A DNA stretch of 8,103 nucleotides from an uncultured Clostridia bacterium (GTDB lineage Bacteria > Bacillota > Clostridia > Oscillospirales > CAG-272): the NCBI GenBank assembly GCA_937934385.1, contig CALGZV010000426.1, forward strand, positions 1 to 8,103, given 5' to 3'. Shown piece by piece: positions 1-6,800 of the stretch (positions within the stretch are counted from its first letter, which is position 1; the number at the start of each line of letters is the position of its first letter). The notes under the pieces were generated by a model. It made no database searches. It was not told the origin of the DNA and worked only from the letters and a program-made list of their open reading frames with translations. A program made the position numbers and the translations under genes.

Positions 1-121
1 AAAGCGCTGTATAAGACCGCGCTCTCCTTCCGATTAAGCTTTGGAGCTTTTTATTTTTTGACCGGATCGTTTCGCGCATGCCGCCTCCGGAAAAGCGCCT
101 GCATACGCTGCGACGCTAAAA
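1..121 (-). other. Non-coding spacer downstream of rpsN, with hairpin
   Basis: No ribosomal gene is recognisable here; rpsH, the usual next gene, is not seen and must start beyond the left edge. On the minus strand, three bases after the rpsN stop, a hairpin can form: arms 112-117 and 94-99 (AGCGUC/GGCGCU with one U-G wobble), continued by GCA/UGC (109-111/101-103) around a five-base loop, with one bulged base. The wobble pairs only in minus-strand RNA. Four U residues follow, so it might be a weak attenuator. A second stem, CCGGA (86-90) with UCCGG (62-66), follows. A reading frame opens at ATG 79..77 behind GGAGG (84-88) and stays open to the edge, but it does not resemble S8. Confidence 0.45.
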
Positions 122-307
122 TTACCAGCTTGCCTTGCGTACGCCGGGGATAGCACCCTTGTATGCGAGTTCACGGAAGCAAATACGGCAGATACCGTAC
201 TTACGGAGATACGCGTGAGGACGACCGCAAATCTTGCAGCGATTGTATTCACGTGTAGAATACTTCTGTGTCTTCTGCTGTTTCAGTATCATGGATTTCT
301 TTGCCAT
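122..307 (-). CDS. rpsN: 30S ribosomal protein S14, zinc-binding short type (type Z)
   Basis: Small-subunit protein of the 30S head, needed late in assembly and contacting S3, S10 and S19 around 16S helix 34 (family knowledge). The product is 61 residues, the usual length of the short zinc form. It begins [10 protein letters not shown] and carries CKIC at 24-27 and CRIC at 40-43, the four cysteines that bind one zinc. The C-terminus ends in GVRKASW, typical of S14. The ATG lies about 9 nt after AGGAG in the 12-nt gap behind rplE. Its position after rplE is the standard spc order. The gene is also called rpsZ for this zinc form; many Bacillota carry an additional zinc-independent copy elsewhere, which cannot be judged from this window. 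Confidence 0.97.
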   Translation of the reverse strand: MAKKSMILKQQKTQKYSTREYNRCKICGRPHAYLRKYGICRICFRELAYKGAIPGVRKASW

Positions 308-319
308 TTTACGTACTCC

Positions 320-862
320 TTATTTCTCAAACGGTGCGCCCATGAGAGAAAGAAGCTCACGTGCTTCATCATCGGTGTGCGCCGTTGTTACGAATGCGAT
401 ATTCATTCCGCGGATCTTCTCAACCTTGTCGTACTCGATCTCGGGGAATATGAGCTGCTCCTTCAGACCGAGAGAGTAGTTACCTCTTCCGTCGAAGGAA
501 TCCTTGCCGATACCCTTGAAGTCACGTACACGGGGAAGTGCGAAATTGAAGAGTCTGTCCATAAACTCGAACATTCTCTCGCCGCGAAGTGTTACCTTAA
601 CGCCGATCTTCATGCCCTGACGGAGCTTGAAGTTTGCGACAGACTTTCTTGCGAAAGTCGGAACAGCCTTCTGGCCTGCGATTGTTGTGATATCGCTGAT
701 AACGCTCTCGGTTACCTTAGAGTTATCTTTTGCATCACCGGTACCTACGTTGATAACAATCTTTTCGAGGCGCGGGATCTGCATCGGGCTCTTGTAGTTA
801 TACTTTTTCATCAAAGCGGGAGCAACATCGTTTTTATAAAGATCTCTGAGTCTTGCTGACAT
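320..862 (-). CDS. rplE: 50S ribosomal protein L5
   Basis: L5 binds 5S rRNA and forms part of the central protuberance, contacting S13 and the P-site tRNA (family knowledge). The 180-residue product has the normal length. Recognisable blocks are the N-terminal [23 protein letters not shown] (30-42), the segment [19 protein letters not shown] (69-87), [13 protein letters not shown] (92-104) and [16 protein letters not shown] (139-154). The start is ATG at 862, with GGGAGG about 9 nt upstream in the 17-nt gap after rplX. Nothing is truncated or missing. In E. coli the start region of rplE is where S8 represses the spc operon; I did not identify an equivalent S8 target here. Confidence 0.97.
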   Translation of the reverse strand: MSARLRDLYKNDVAPALMKKYNYKSPMQIPRLEKIVINVGTGDAKDNSKVTESVISDITTIAGQKAVPTFARKSVANFKLRQGMKIGVKVTLRGERMFEFMDRLFNFALPRVRDFKGIGKDSFDGRGNYSLGLKEQLIFPEIEYDKVEKIRGMNIAFVTTAHTDDEARELLSLMGAPFEK

Positions 863-879
863 TTTCCTTTACCTCCCGA

Positions 880-1200
880 TTAAAGCTCTGCGCCGCACTT
901 AGCGCATACTCTGATTTTCTTACCGTCCTTGCCGACGGAAACCTTGCTGCGGCGGCCCGCATTGCACTTTGAGCAGTAAAGAGCTACCTTCTGAGCATAG
1001 ATAGCACCCTCGACCTCAAGGATCTGACCTGCCTCGCCCTGACGGCGCGGCTTCTGATGCTTCTTTACCATGTGTACTCCGCTGACCAGTACTTTGCCTT
1101 CGCTGGGAGAAACGCTGATTACCTTACCGCGCTTGCCCTTATCATTGCCGGAAATAACAATGACCTCATCATCTCTTTTAACATGAAGCTTATTCATCAC
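880..1200 (-). CDS. rplX: 50S ribosomal protein L24, zinc-ribbon form
   Basis: L24 is an early large-subunit assembly initiator that binds domain I of 23S rRNA near the exit tunnel (family knowledge). The product has 106 residues. The N-terminal KOW motif is clear: DEVIVISGNDKGKRGKVISV (11-30), followed by GVHMVKKHQKP (41-51). Unlike the cysteine-free L24 of Bacillus, the C-terminal part carries C76, C79, C99 and C102 (CSKC and CAKC), a probable zinc site. The start is uncertain: GTG at 1200 is followed directly by ATG at 1197, with GGAGG 6 and 9 nt upstream respectively, so the protein may begin MM or M. It sits 13 nt after rplN and 17 nt before rplE. Confidence 0.96.
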   Translation of the reverse strand: MMNKLHVKRDDEVIVISGNDKGKRGKVISVSPSEGKVLVSGVHMVKKHQKPRRQGEAGQILEVEGAIYAQKVALYCSKCNAGRRSKVSVGKDGKKIRVCAKCGAEL

Positions 1201-1213
1201 TGTTTACCTCCGA

Positions 1214-1582
1214 TTAAAGTACTTCGGGAGCAAGCGAAAGGATCTTCAGATAATCCTTCTCACGAAGCTCTCTTGCGATCGGCCCAAAGATACGGGTTCC
1301 TCTCGGGTTCTTGTCTTCCTTGATAATAACGGCTGCATTGTCGTCGAAACGAATATATGAACCGTCAGCTCTCTTAACGCCCTTAACGGAACGAACGATG
1401 ACTGCCTTAACGACGTCACCCTTCTTGCACTGTCCGCCGGGAGCGGCTTTCTTTACGGTTGCTACGACAACGTCGCCTATGTTGGCATAACGTCTGCCGG
1501 TTCCGCCGAGAACGCGGATGCACATCAGCTCTTTCGCGCCGGTGTTATCTGCAACCTTCATGTAACTCTGCTGTTGAATCAC
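1214..1582 (-). CDS. rplN: 50S ribosomal protein L14
   Basis: L14 lies at the 50S interface, forms intersubunit bridges with 16S rRNA, contacts L19, and is the docking site of the silencing factor RsfS (family knowledge). The 122-residue product is the usual length, with [19 protein letters not shown] (1-19), [16 protein letters not shown] (24-39), [14 protein letters not shown] (74-87) and the signature [16 protein letters not shown] (93-108), ending SLAPEVL. The start is a GTG at 1582, chosen because MIQQ is the conserved L14 N-terminus and AAGGAGG lies about 9 nt upstream; the next ATG would remove seven residues. It is the first gene of the spc block and is preceded by an unusually long structured spacer. 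Confidence 0.97.
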   Translation of the reverse strand: MIQQQSYMKVADNTGAKELMCIRVLGGTGRRYANIGDVVVATVKKAAPGGQCKKGDVVKAVIVRSVKGVKRADGSYIRFDDNAAVIIKEDKNPRGTRIFGPIARELREKDYLKILSLAPEVL

Positions 1583-1766
1583 TGTTTTTTTCCTCCTTGT
1601 GAAAATTCAGCCGTTCGCGCATTACAGCTTACGCGAGCGTATTATCACCGATTTATTCCGGCTTATGGGTTAAAATTCGCCGATCGGTGATTTATACTCC
1701 GGGGAAGATCCCCGGAGATAAATCCGTACTGTTCCGATCTGTCGGAACGCACAGCATTTACCGAAA
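1583..1766 (-). other. Structured 184-nt spacer between rpsQ and rplN
   Basis: This is the longest gap inside the operon and coincides with the classical S10/spc boundary. In transcription order it holds: a 7-bp stem GUUCCGA/UCGGAAC (1742-1748 with 1731-1737) with loop CAGA; a 14-bp stem with one bulge (1718-1723 plus 1710-1717 with 1697-1704 plus 1690-1695, core CUCCGGGG/CCCCGGAG) with a five-base loop; a 9-bp stem AUCACCGAU/AUCGGUGAU (1683-1691 with 1644-1652) continued by CGGC/GCCG; and weaker stems at 1612-1641. No stem is followed by a U-tract, so none looks like a simple intrinsic terminator. I found GATAAT at 1641-1646 (minus) but no matching -35. The end carries the rplN ribosome binding site. 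Confidence 0.6.
1690..1723 (-). other. Strong GC-rich hairpin in rpsQ-rplN spacer
   Basis: The arms are 1697-1704 (CTCCGGGG) and 1710-1717 (CCCCGGAG) around loop AAGAT. They are extended by ATTTAT (1690-1695) with ATAAAT (1718-1723), leaving only A1696 unpaired. This gives 14 base pairs. It is not followed by a run of U on the transcribed strand, so it is better read as a structural or processing element than as a terminator. Confidence 0.65.
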
Positions 1767-2048
1767 TTATTTTGCCTTTTCGATGATCTGTACAAGGCGC
1801 CATCTCTTTGTCTTGGAAAGCGGCCTTGTCTCCATGATCTCAACCTTGTCGCCGACGCCGCACTCATTGTTCTCGTCATGAACGTGAACCTTGATAGAGC
1901 GCTTTATTACCTTCCCGTACTTGGGATGCTTTACGTGATCGTCGATCGATATAACGGCGGTCTTGTCCATAGCAGTGCTGATGACACGGCCGACGCGGGT
2001 CTTTCTAAGATTACGCTCGGTTGTTTTTTCATTCATCTCGTTATTCAT
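1767..2048 (-). CDS. rpsQ: 30S ribosomal protein S17
   Basis: S17 is a primary 16S rRNA-binding protein of the 30S body with an OB fold (family knowledge). The product is 93 residues. The core runs from [13 protein letters not shown] (12-24) through [19 protein letters not shown] (28-46) to the signature [19 protein letters not shown] (65-83) and QIIEKAK. The first twelve residues ([12 protein letters not shown]) form a slightly extended polar N-terminus. ATG 2048 was chosen because TAGGAGG ends five bases before it; the second in-frame ATG at 2036 would be about 17 bases away. It is 17 nt after rpmC and is the last gene of the classical S10 block. Confidence 0.96.
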   Translation of the reverse strand: MNNEMNEKTTERNLRKTRVGRVISTAMDKTAVISIDDHVKHPKYGKVIKRSIKVHVHDENNECGVGDKVEIMETRPLSKTKRWRLVQIIEKAK

Positions 2049-2065
2049 CTTTACCTCCTATGGCC

Positions 2066-2254
2066 TTATGCGTTCTTCTGACGCATAACCGTCATGACGC
2101 GGGCAATATCCTTCTTGACATCGTCAATTCTGTGGGGATTGTCAAGTTGGTTTATAGAGTGCTGAAAACGGAGGTTAAACAGTTCTTCCTTGAGATCTCC
2201 GAGCTTTTTTGCAAGCTCTTCTACCGTCATATTCTGCATTTCATTTGCTTTCAC
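2066..2254 (-). CDS. rpmC: 50S ribosomal protein L29
   Basis: L29 is a small helical protein next to L23 at the peptide exit, part of the docking surface for SRP and trigger factor (family knowledge). The 62-residue product has the expected two-helix pattern, with ELAKKLGDLKEELFNLRFQ (13-31), NQLDNPHRI (35-43) and a basic second helix ending MRQKNA. The start is GTG at 2254, supported by AAGGAGG nine bases upstream and by the conserved MKANE beginning; an ATG at 2239 would drop five residues and lose the spacing. It lies 13 nt after rplP and 17 nt before rpsQ. Confidence 0.96.
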   Translation of the reverse strand: MKANEMQNMTVEELAKKLGDLKEELFNLRFQHSINQLDNPHRIDDVKKDIARVMTVMRQKNA

Positions 2255-2267
2255 TGTCGTTTCCTCC

Positions 2268-2696
2268 TTACTCAGCAGTCTCAGTCTCTGTTGCTCTCGC
2301 TATAAATTTGCATTTAATAGGAAGCTTGTGAGACGCAAGACGCATTGCTTCTTTAGCAGCTTCGAGAGAAACGCCGTTCATCTCGAACATTACTCTGCCG
2401 GGTTTAACAACGGATACCCAGTATTCGGGAGAACCTTTACCGGAACCCATTCGGGTTTCAGCAGGCTTTTCCGTTACAGGTTTGTCCGGGAAAATCTTAA
2501 TCCATACTTTACCGCCACGACGGATATAACGTGTCATAGCGATACGGGCAGCCTCGATCTGATTGCTCGTGATCCAGGCAGGCTCAAGGGCAACGAGACC
2601 GAAATCTCCGTACGTCAAAGTATTGCCGCGTGTTGCTTTGCCCTTCATTCTGCCGCGATGTACGCGTCTGTACTTGACTCTTTTAGGCATTAACAT
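2268..2696 (-). CDS. rplP: 50S ribosomal protein L16
   Basis: L16 sits by the A-site tRNA and 23S helix 38 and is a late-assembling protein needed for peptidyl transfer (family knowledge). The 142-residue product is full length: [20 protein letters not shown] (1-20), [20 protein letters not shown] (36-55), the loop [18 protein letters not shown] (77-94) that reaches the catalytic centre, and [10 protein letters not shown] (122-131). It starts at ATG 2696 in a TGATG overlap with the rpsC stop, which suggests translational coupling; GAGGGAGG lies about ten bases upstream inside rpsC. MLxPKRV is the usual L16 beginning, so the later ATG at 2690 was not used. Confidence 0.97.
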   Translation of the reverse strand: MLMPKRVKYRRVHRGRMKGKATRGNTLTYGDFGLVALEPAWITSNQIEAARIAMTRYIRRGGKVWIKIFPDKPVTEKPAETRMGSGKGSPEYWVSVVKPGRVMFEMNGVSLEAAKEAMRLASHKLPIKCKFIARATETETAE

Positions 2697-3559
2697 CAGT
2701 TTGCGCCTCCCTCTTTGTTGGATCTGCCGCCGCCATTACGGCCTGCGAAATTGCCGCGGGGCGCACCGCCGTTACGGCCTGCAAAATTGCCGTGTCCGCC
2801 GTTTCCGCGTCCGCCTCCGAAGCCTCCGCGTCCGCCGGGCTTGCGGTCACCTCGACGGTCACCGCGGCGTGAATTGCGCTGTTCCGCCGGCTTTGAATCC
2901 GGGAATGCGCGCTTTGTCTTGTTCTTGGAATCCATAAGAACTTCGCCGTTGTAAATCCATACCTTTACACCGATCTTACCGTATGTGGTATTAGCCTCCC
3001 AGAAGCCGTAATCGATGTCGGCACGAATTGTCTGAAGCGGAATAGTTCCCTCATGATAATGCTCTGTGCGGGCAATTTCAGCGCCGTTAAGACGGCCGCT
3101 TACGGAAACCTTTATACCCTTAGCGCCGAGCTTCATGGTTCTTCCGATCGCGGACTTCATCGCGCGGCGGAAAGCAATACGGCGCTCGAGCTGGTTTGCA
3201 ATGCTTTCAGCAACAAGCTGAGCATTGAGATCGGGCTGACGTACTTCAACAACGTTGATAACTACGGGTTTGCCGACGATCTTTTCTACAGCAACGCGGA
3301 TCTTATCGATCTCGGAACCGCCGCGTCCGATAACCATACCGGGCTTTGCACAGTGAATAAATACTCTTACGCGAACGTTGTCGCGCTCAATCTCGATTTT
3401 CGGAACACCTGCGAGGAAGAGAGACTTTTTGAGATACTCTCTGACTTTATAGTCCGAAACGAGCGTGTCGCCGAACTCCTCGTCCTTTGTGAACCATCTG
3501 GAGTCCCAGTCTTTTATAACGCCGACTCTGAGGCCGTGCGGATTAACTTTCTGACCCAT
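2696..3559 (-). CDS. rpsC: 30S ribosomal protein S3 with Gly/Arg/Asn-rich C-terminal tail
   Basis: S3 lines the mRNA entry channel of the 30S head and helps the ribosomal helicase activity (family knowledge). The core is normal: [18 protein letters not shown] (1-18), a KH domain with the loop [12 protein letters not shown] (76-87), and the C-terminal domain [12 protein letters not shown] (155-166) to [15 protein letters not shown] (194-208). After about residue 210 the protein continues for some 75 residues rich in Gly, Arg and Asn, with [10 protein letters not shown] (231-240), [11 protein letters not shown] and two exact copies of GNFAGRNGG (257-265, 269-277). The total of 287 residues is well above the usual length of about 210-235. 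The ATG at 3559 follows GGGAGGAGG. The tail is probably disordered and RNA-binding; its function is unknown. Confidence 0.96.
   Translation of the reverse strand: MGQKVNPHGLRVGVIKDWDSRWFTKDEEFGDTLVSDYKVREYLKKSLFLAGVPKIEIERDNVRVRVFIHCAKPGMVIGRGGSEIDKIRVAVEKIVGKPVVINVVEVRQPDLNAQLVAESIANQLERRIAFRRAMKSAIGRTMKLGAKGIKVSVSGRLNGAEIARTEHYHEGTIPLQTIRADIDYGFWEANTTYGKIGVKVWIYNGEVLMDSKNKTKRAFPDSKPAEQRNSRRGDRRGDRKPGGRGGFGGGRGNGGHGNFAGRNGGAPRGNFAGRNGGGRSNKEGGAN
2730..2792. repeat. Two-copy 36-bp-period direct repeat in the rpsC tail
   Basis: Two near-identical blocks begin at about 2730 and 2766 (shared core TTACGGCCTGCRAAATTGCC) and differ by only a few bases. They encode the repeated GNFAGRNGG motif of the S3 tail. 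The high DNA identity suggests a recent tandem duplication or slippage within the coding sequence. Confidence 0.7.
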
Positions 3560-3579
3560 TTTTCGTTTCCTCCTCCCAA

Positions 3580-3915
3580 TTATTCTTTCTCAGCCACTAC
3601 GAGTGTGATGTGGCTTGTTCTCTTAAGGATACGGTCTCCTCTTCCCTTAGCTCTGGGCATCATACGCTTCAGAGTAGGACCGGGAGTAACCCAGCACTTG
3701 GATACGACAAGGTTCTTTGCATCCATATCGAAGTTGTGTTCTGCATTAGCGCAAGCGGACTTAAGAAGTTTGATAAGGCTCTCGCTTGCAGCCTTGTTTG
3801 TGTGCTTCAGAATCGCCATTGCAGTAGCTGCATCTTTACCGCGGATAAGATCGAGAACGATCTTTACCTTACGGGGCGAGATTCTGATATATTTCATTTT
3901 TGCATAAGCTTCCAT
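3580..3915 (-). CDS. rplV: 50S ribosomal protein L22
   Basis: L22 contacts all 23S domains, and its long beta-hairpin lines the nascent-peptide tunnel constriction (family knowledge). The 111-residue product shows [19 protein letters not shown] (9-27), the helix [16 protein letters not shown] (46-61), and the tunnel hairpin [20 protein letters not shown] (79-98) followed by RTSHITLVV. No insertion or deletion of the type linked to macrolide resistance is obvious in that loop, though alignment is needed to be sure. The ATG at 3915 follows GGGAGG in the 17-nt gap after rpsS; rpsC begins 20 nt downstream. Confidence 0.97.
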   Translation of the reverse strand: MEAYAKMKYIRISPRKVKIVLDLIRGKDAATAMAILKHTNKAASESLIKLLKSACANAEHNFDMDAKNLVVSKCWVTPGPTLKRMMPRAKGRGDRILKRTSHITLVVAEKE

Positions 3916-3932
3916 TTATCCGTACCTCCCGC

Positions 3933-4214
3933 TTATTTACCGTTATTAGAGGTCTTTGAGCCGGCATGGCCGCGGAAAGATCTCGTAGGCGCGAATTCGC
4001 CGAGCTTATGTCCAACCATATCCTCGGTAATGTATACCGGCACATGCTTTTTACCGTCATGAACCGCGATCGTGTGGCCGACAAACTCAGGGTAAATTGT
4101 GGAAGCTCTCGACCATGTTTTGAGGACCTTCTTCTCTTTTGCATCGTTCATAGCCACAATGCGGCTGTAAAGCTTTGCTTCGACAAACGGTCCCTTTTTA
4201 AGGCTTCTGCTCAT
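3933..4214 (-). CDS. rpsS: 30S ribosomal protein S19
   Basis: S19 forms a complex with S13 in the 30S head and takes part in bridges to the 50S subunit near the A and P sites (family knowledge). The product is 93 residues with the signature blocks [19 protein letters not shown] (1-19), [20 protein letters not shown] (33-52), [20 protein letters not shown] (53-72) and [15 protein letters not shown] (73-87). It starts at ATG 4214 with GGAGGAGG upstream, 16 nt after rplB and 17 nt before rplV. Nothing is unusual. Confidence 0.97.
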   Translation of the reverse strand: MSRSLKKGPFVEAKLYSRIVAMNDAKEKKVLKTWSRASTIYPEFVGHTIAVHDGKKHVPVYITEDMVGHKLGEFAPTRSFRGHAGSKTSNNGK

Positions 4215-4230
4215 TTATATTGCCTCCTCC

Positions 4231-5046
4231 TTATTTACCGTTTCTGCGTCTGACGATGAACTTATTCGTTCTCGCCTTCTTGTTACGAGTCTTATAACCG
4301 TTAGTAGGTTTACCCCAAGGTGTTACAGGCGAAGGACGTCCGATAGGAGACTTACCTTCACCACCGCCGTGCGGGTGGTCGCACGGGTTCATCGCAGAAC
4401 CGCGTACTGTAGGTCTAATACCCTTATGGCGTGTCTTACCTGCTTTACCGACCTTGACAGTGTCATGCTCGATATTGCCGACAACACCGATTGTCGCCTT
4501 GCACGAAAGGCTTACAAGTCTTACCTCTCCGGAGGGGAGACGGACCTGAGCCATTCCGTTCTCTTTAGCCATAAGCTGTGCATATGCGCCCGCGGAGCGA
4601 ACCATCTGCGCACCCTTACCGGGATAAAGCTCAATGCTGTTAATAACAGTACCGACGGGGATATTTGCGATCGGAAGTGTGTTACCGACCTTGATATCGG
4701 AATCGGGACCCGTGTAAACGGTATCGCCTGCTGTAAGTCCGTCTGGAGCGATGATGTAGCTCTTACGGCCTTCAGCATCAGCAAGAAGTGCAATGTAAGC
4801 AGTACGGTTCGGGTCGTACTCGATTCCGATGACCTGAGCTGCACCGTTTACCTTACGCTTGAAGTCGATGATACGATACTTCTTTTTGTTTCCGCCGCCG
4901 TGATGACGGACGGTAATACGGCCTGAATGCTTCTTAAGAGTTGTTACAAGGCTCTTTTCGGGAGTGAACTTGGTAATCTCTTCGAAGGACGGCACCGACA
5001 TATTACGGCGGCCGTTTGTAGTAGGCTTATACTTAATTGCTGCCAT
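4231..5046 (-). CDS. rplB: 50S ribosomal protein L2
   Basis: L2 is one of the largest and most conserved 50S proteins, needed for subunit joining and for peptidyl-transferase activity (family knowledge). The product is 271 residues, close to the usual 275. Seen in order are [14 protein letters not shown] (5-18), [20 protein letters not shown] (42-61), [14 protein letters not shown] (75-88), [19 protein letters not shown] (140-158), [10 protein letters not shown] (169-178), the catalytic-centre block [17 protein letters not shown] (215-231) with its conserved histidines, and [18 protein letters not shown] (237-254). The ATG at 5046 follows GAGGAGGG in the 15-nt gap after rplW. Confidence 0.98.
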   Translation of the reverse strand: MAAIKYKPTTNGRRNMSVPSFEEITKFTPEKSLVTTLKKHSGRITVRHHGGGNKKKYRIIDFKRKVNGAAQVIGIEYDPNRTAYIALLADAEGRKSYIIAPDGLTAGDTVYTGPDSDIKVGNTLPIANIPVGTVINSIELYPGKGAQMVRSAGAYAQLMAKENGMAQVRLPSGEVRLVSLSCKATIGVVGNIEHDTVKVGKAGKTRHKGIRPTVRGSAMNPCDHPHGGGEGKSPIGRPSPVTPWGKPTNGYKTRNKKARTNKFIVRRRNGK

Positions 5047-5061
5047 TTATCTTCACCCTCC

Positions 5062-5355
5062 TCAGTTCAAGCCTTCAAAGAATTCGATAGGTTTCGAATC
5101 CTCTTTGAGAGTTACGATGGCCTTTTTCCAAGCGGACTTGTAACCACTGTGAACTCCGTAACGTCTCGGCTGTTTTTTTACATTTATTGTGTTGACGCAC
5201 TTAACGTCAACCTTAAACATTGCCTCAACTGCCTCGGCAATTTCAGGCTTTGTTGCATTCGGCATGACCTTGAACACATACTTCTTTTCTGCGCCCATAG
5301 CCATCGACTCCTCTGTAATAACAGGGGCGATTATGATGTCATAAATGGTTTTCAT
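5062..5355 (-). CDS. rplW: 50S ribosomal protein L23
   Basis: L23 sits at the peptide tunnel exit and is the main docking site for trigger factor and SRP (family knowledge). The 97-residue product begins with the typical IYDIIIAPVITEESM (4-18), then KKYVFKVMPNATKPEIAEAV (24-43), with the internal tunnel-side loop VNTINVKKQPRRYGVHSGYK (54-73). The ATG at 5355 directly abuts the TAA of rplD with no intervening base, and GAGGAGG lies inside the end of rplD, so translational coupling between L4 and L23 is likely. Confidence 0.97.
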   Translation of the reverse strand: MKTIYDIIIAPVITEESMAMGAEKKYVFKVMPNATKPEIAEAVEAMFKVDVKCVNTINVKKQPRRYGVHSGYKSAWKKAIVTLKEDSKPIEFFEGLN

Positions 5356-5979
5356 TTATGCAAACACCTCCTCGAGCTTCTCTGCCGCTGCTTTGGCAAC
5401 CACGAACGTGTCGGCATTGAGTATGTCATATACGTTTACCGCGGTGCATACCGCAGTCTTTACGCCTTCAATGTTTGCAAAGGACTTTACGGTCTTTGCA
5501 TCGTTATCGGCAAGAACAACAAGGCTCTTCTTTTTAGCTCCGATAGCAGAAAGCATATTGACCATTGTCTTTGTCTTAAACTCACTTGTCGTGATGTTGT
5601 CAACGACGATCATGTTTCCGCCTGCGACCTTATCGCTCAGAGCGCTGCAGATAGCGATCTTCTTAACCTTCTTGTTAAGGCTGATCTTGTATTTTCTGGG
5701 CTTCGGTCCGAGCGCAACGCCTCCGTGTGTCCACTGAGGAGATCTGGTAGATCCCTGTCTTGCGCGGCCTGTTCCCTTCTGGCGCCACGGCTTCTTGCCG
5801 CCGCCGGAAACCTCTGTACGAGTGAGGGTAGACTGTGTACCCTGTCTTTGATTGGAGAGATATGCTCTGACCGCTGTATGAAGAACAGTGGCGTTTACCT
5901 CGGCACCGAATACTGCATCGGAGAGGGTAATCTCGCCCGTTTCTTTACCCGCCATATCGACTATTTTTAAAACCGGCAT
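5356..5979 (-). CDS. rplD: 50S ribosomal protein L4
   Basis: L4 binds 23S rRNA domain I, and its extended loop reaches into the peptide tunnel. In gammaproteobacteria free L4 represses the S10 operon through the mRNA leader (family knowledge). The 207-residue product has the loop SGGGKKPWRQKGTGRARQGS (58-77), then RSPQWTHGGVALGPKPRKY (79-97), and a Rossmann-like C-terminal half with IVVDNI and SLVVLADND. The usual length is about 205. The ATG at 5979 has AAGGAGG nine bases upstream, 18 nt after rplC. Whether this L4 regulates the long leader upstream of rpsJ is an open and testable idea, not something the sequence shows. Confidence 0.97.
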   Translation of the reverse strand: MPVLKIVDMAGKETGEITLSDAVFGAEVNATVLHTAVRAYLSNQRQGTQSTLTRTEVSGGGKKPWRQKGTGRARQGSTRSPQWTHGGVALGPKPRKYKISLNKKVKKIAICSALSDKVAGGNMIVVDNITTSEFKTKTMVNMLSAIGAKKKSLVVLADNDAKTVKSFANIEGVKTAVCTAVNVYDILNADTFVVAKAAAEKLEEVFA

Positions 5980-5997
5980 GTAACTTCCTCCTTCCGA

Positions 5998-6633
5998 TTA
6001 CGCATTCTTGACCGTATCACGGATGAATACGATACCGCCTTTAGCTCCGGGAACTGCTCCCTTTACAGCGATAAGGTTTGCTTCCGCGTCGATCTTTGCG
6101 ACTTCAAGATTTAATACGGTGACCTGCTCGTTTCCGTACTGTCCGGGCATTATCTTATTCTTGAAAATGCGGGACGGTGTGGATGTCGAGCCCATAGAAC
6201 CGGGCTGACGGTGGATAGGTCCTGTACCATGTGTCATCTTCAGTATGTGTGCGTTCCATCTCTTAACAACACCTGTGAATCCGCGGCCCTTGGTGATGCC
6301 GGTTACGTCGACCTTTTCACCTGCAGCAAAAATATCTGCGGTGACGGTATCGCCTACATTAAGTCCCGAGCAATCGTCAAGTCTGAATTCCTTAAGGTGC
6401 TTCTTGTTTGTTACGCCTGCTGCCTTAAGATGTCCGAGTTCCGGCTTTGTAAGCTTGCGCTCCGCGATATCTTCAAATCCGAGCTGAACAGCTTCGTAGC
6501 CGTCGTTTTCTACTGTTTTCTTCTGAGCAACGACACAGGGTCCTGCTTCGAGAACAGTTACGGGGATTACATTTCCCGCTTCGTCGAAGATCTGGGTCAT
6601 GCCCAGCTTCTTTCCGATGATACCTTTTTTCAT
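5998..6633 (-). CDS. rplC: 50S ribosomal protein L3
   Basis: L3 is an early-assembling 50S protein whose long loop approaches the peptidyl-transferase centre (family knowledge). The product is 211 residues: [20 protein letters not shown] (1-20), [20 protein letters not shown] (107-126), the loop [20 protein letters not shown] (134-153) and [17 protein letters not shown] (162-178). The glutamine modified by PrmB in E. coli L3 (Q150, in GSIGQNQ) aligns by eye with S151. The ATG at 6633 is set by the conserved N-terminus; the open frame continues upstream but without L3 similarity. Its ribosome binding site, AGGAAAGG at 6647-6654, is about 13 nt from the ATG and is the weakest in the operon. Confidence 0.97.
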   Translation of the reverse strand: MKKGIIGKKLGMTQIFDEAGNVIPVTVLEAGPCVVAQKKTVENDGYEAVQLGFEDIAERKLTKPELGHLKAAGVTNKKHLKEFRLDDCSGLNVGDTVTADIFAAGEKVDVTGITKGRGFTGVVKRWNAHILKMTHGTGPIHRQPGSMGSTSTPSRIFKNKIMPGQYGNEQVTVLNLEVAKIDAEANLIAVKGAVPGAKGGIVFIRDTVKNA

Positions 6634-6800
6634 TATAGTATCTTTTCCTTTCCTGCACCGCGAGGGTGCGCATGTTATTGGTTGACTGCGAGAGCCAACA
6701 TGACAATACCGTAGGCTGCATTACGCAGCGCGGCCTGCTTCAATGCCGTTTTGCGCCGGCAATACGCCGCGCGTTTTCACGCGCTTTTCCGGGAGTTCGA
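6634..6800 (-). other. Structured 167-nt spacer between rpsJ and rplC
   Basis: No gene is supported here. In transcription order it can form: GCGCGU-GAAA-ACGCGC (6779-6784 with 6769-6774), a 6-bp stem capped by a GNRA tetraloop on the minus strand only; UGCCG/CGGCA just after it; GCUGC/GCAGC (6725-6729 with 6715-6719); CAUGUU/AACAUG (6697-6702 with 6671-6676), which competes with UAUUG/CAAUA (6704-6708 with 6676-6680); and GCACC-CUCGC-GGUGC (6665-6669 with 6655-6659), which touches the weak rplC ribosome binding site. The two competing stems could allow alternative folds. No U-tract terminator or convincing promoter was found. Confidence 0.55.

Noticed and set aside
1..30. rpsH start behind GAAGGAGAG (minus strand, about 22-30)
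   Set aside because: No ATG, GTG or TTG follows within the 20 bases left in the window, too far for that site to serve a start beyond the edge.
36..60. Plus-strand terminator (AAGCT-TTGG-AGCTT followed by a T-rich run)
   Set aside because: The stem is only 5 bp and no plus-strand gene precedes it, so it is probably chance.
1692..1757. 21-codon open frame in the rpsQ-rplN spacer
   Set aside because: It has no ribosome binding site and overlaps the strong hairpins; its length is expected by chance.
1583..1766. Separate spc-operon promoter upstream of rplN
   Set aside because: GATAAT and TATAAA are present on the minus strand, but no -35-like hexamer lies 16-18 bases upstream of either.
215..5970. 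Long plus-strand open frames opposite the ribosomal genes
   Set aside because: They are antisense shadows: no ribosome binding sites, no recognisable domains, and fully covered by well-conserved minus-strand genes.
6634..6721. N-terminally extended rplC from ATG 6721, in a different frame from L3
   Set aside because: The frame overlaps the beginning of rplC but does not encode L3; the ATG at 6633 gives the conserved [13 protein letters not shown] start.
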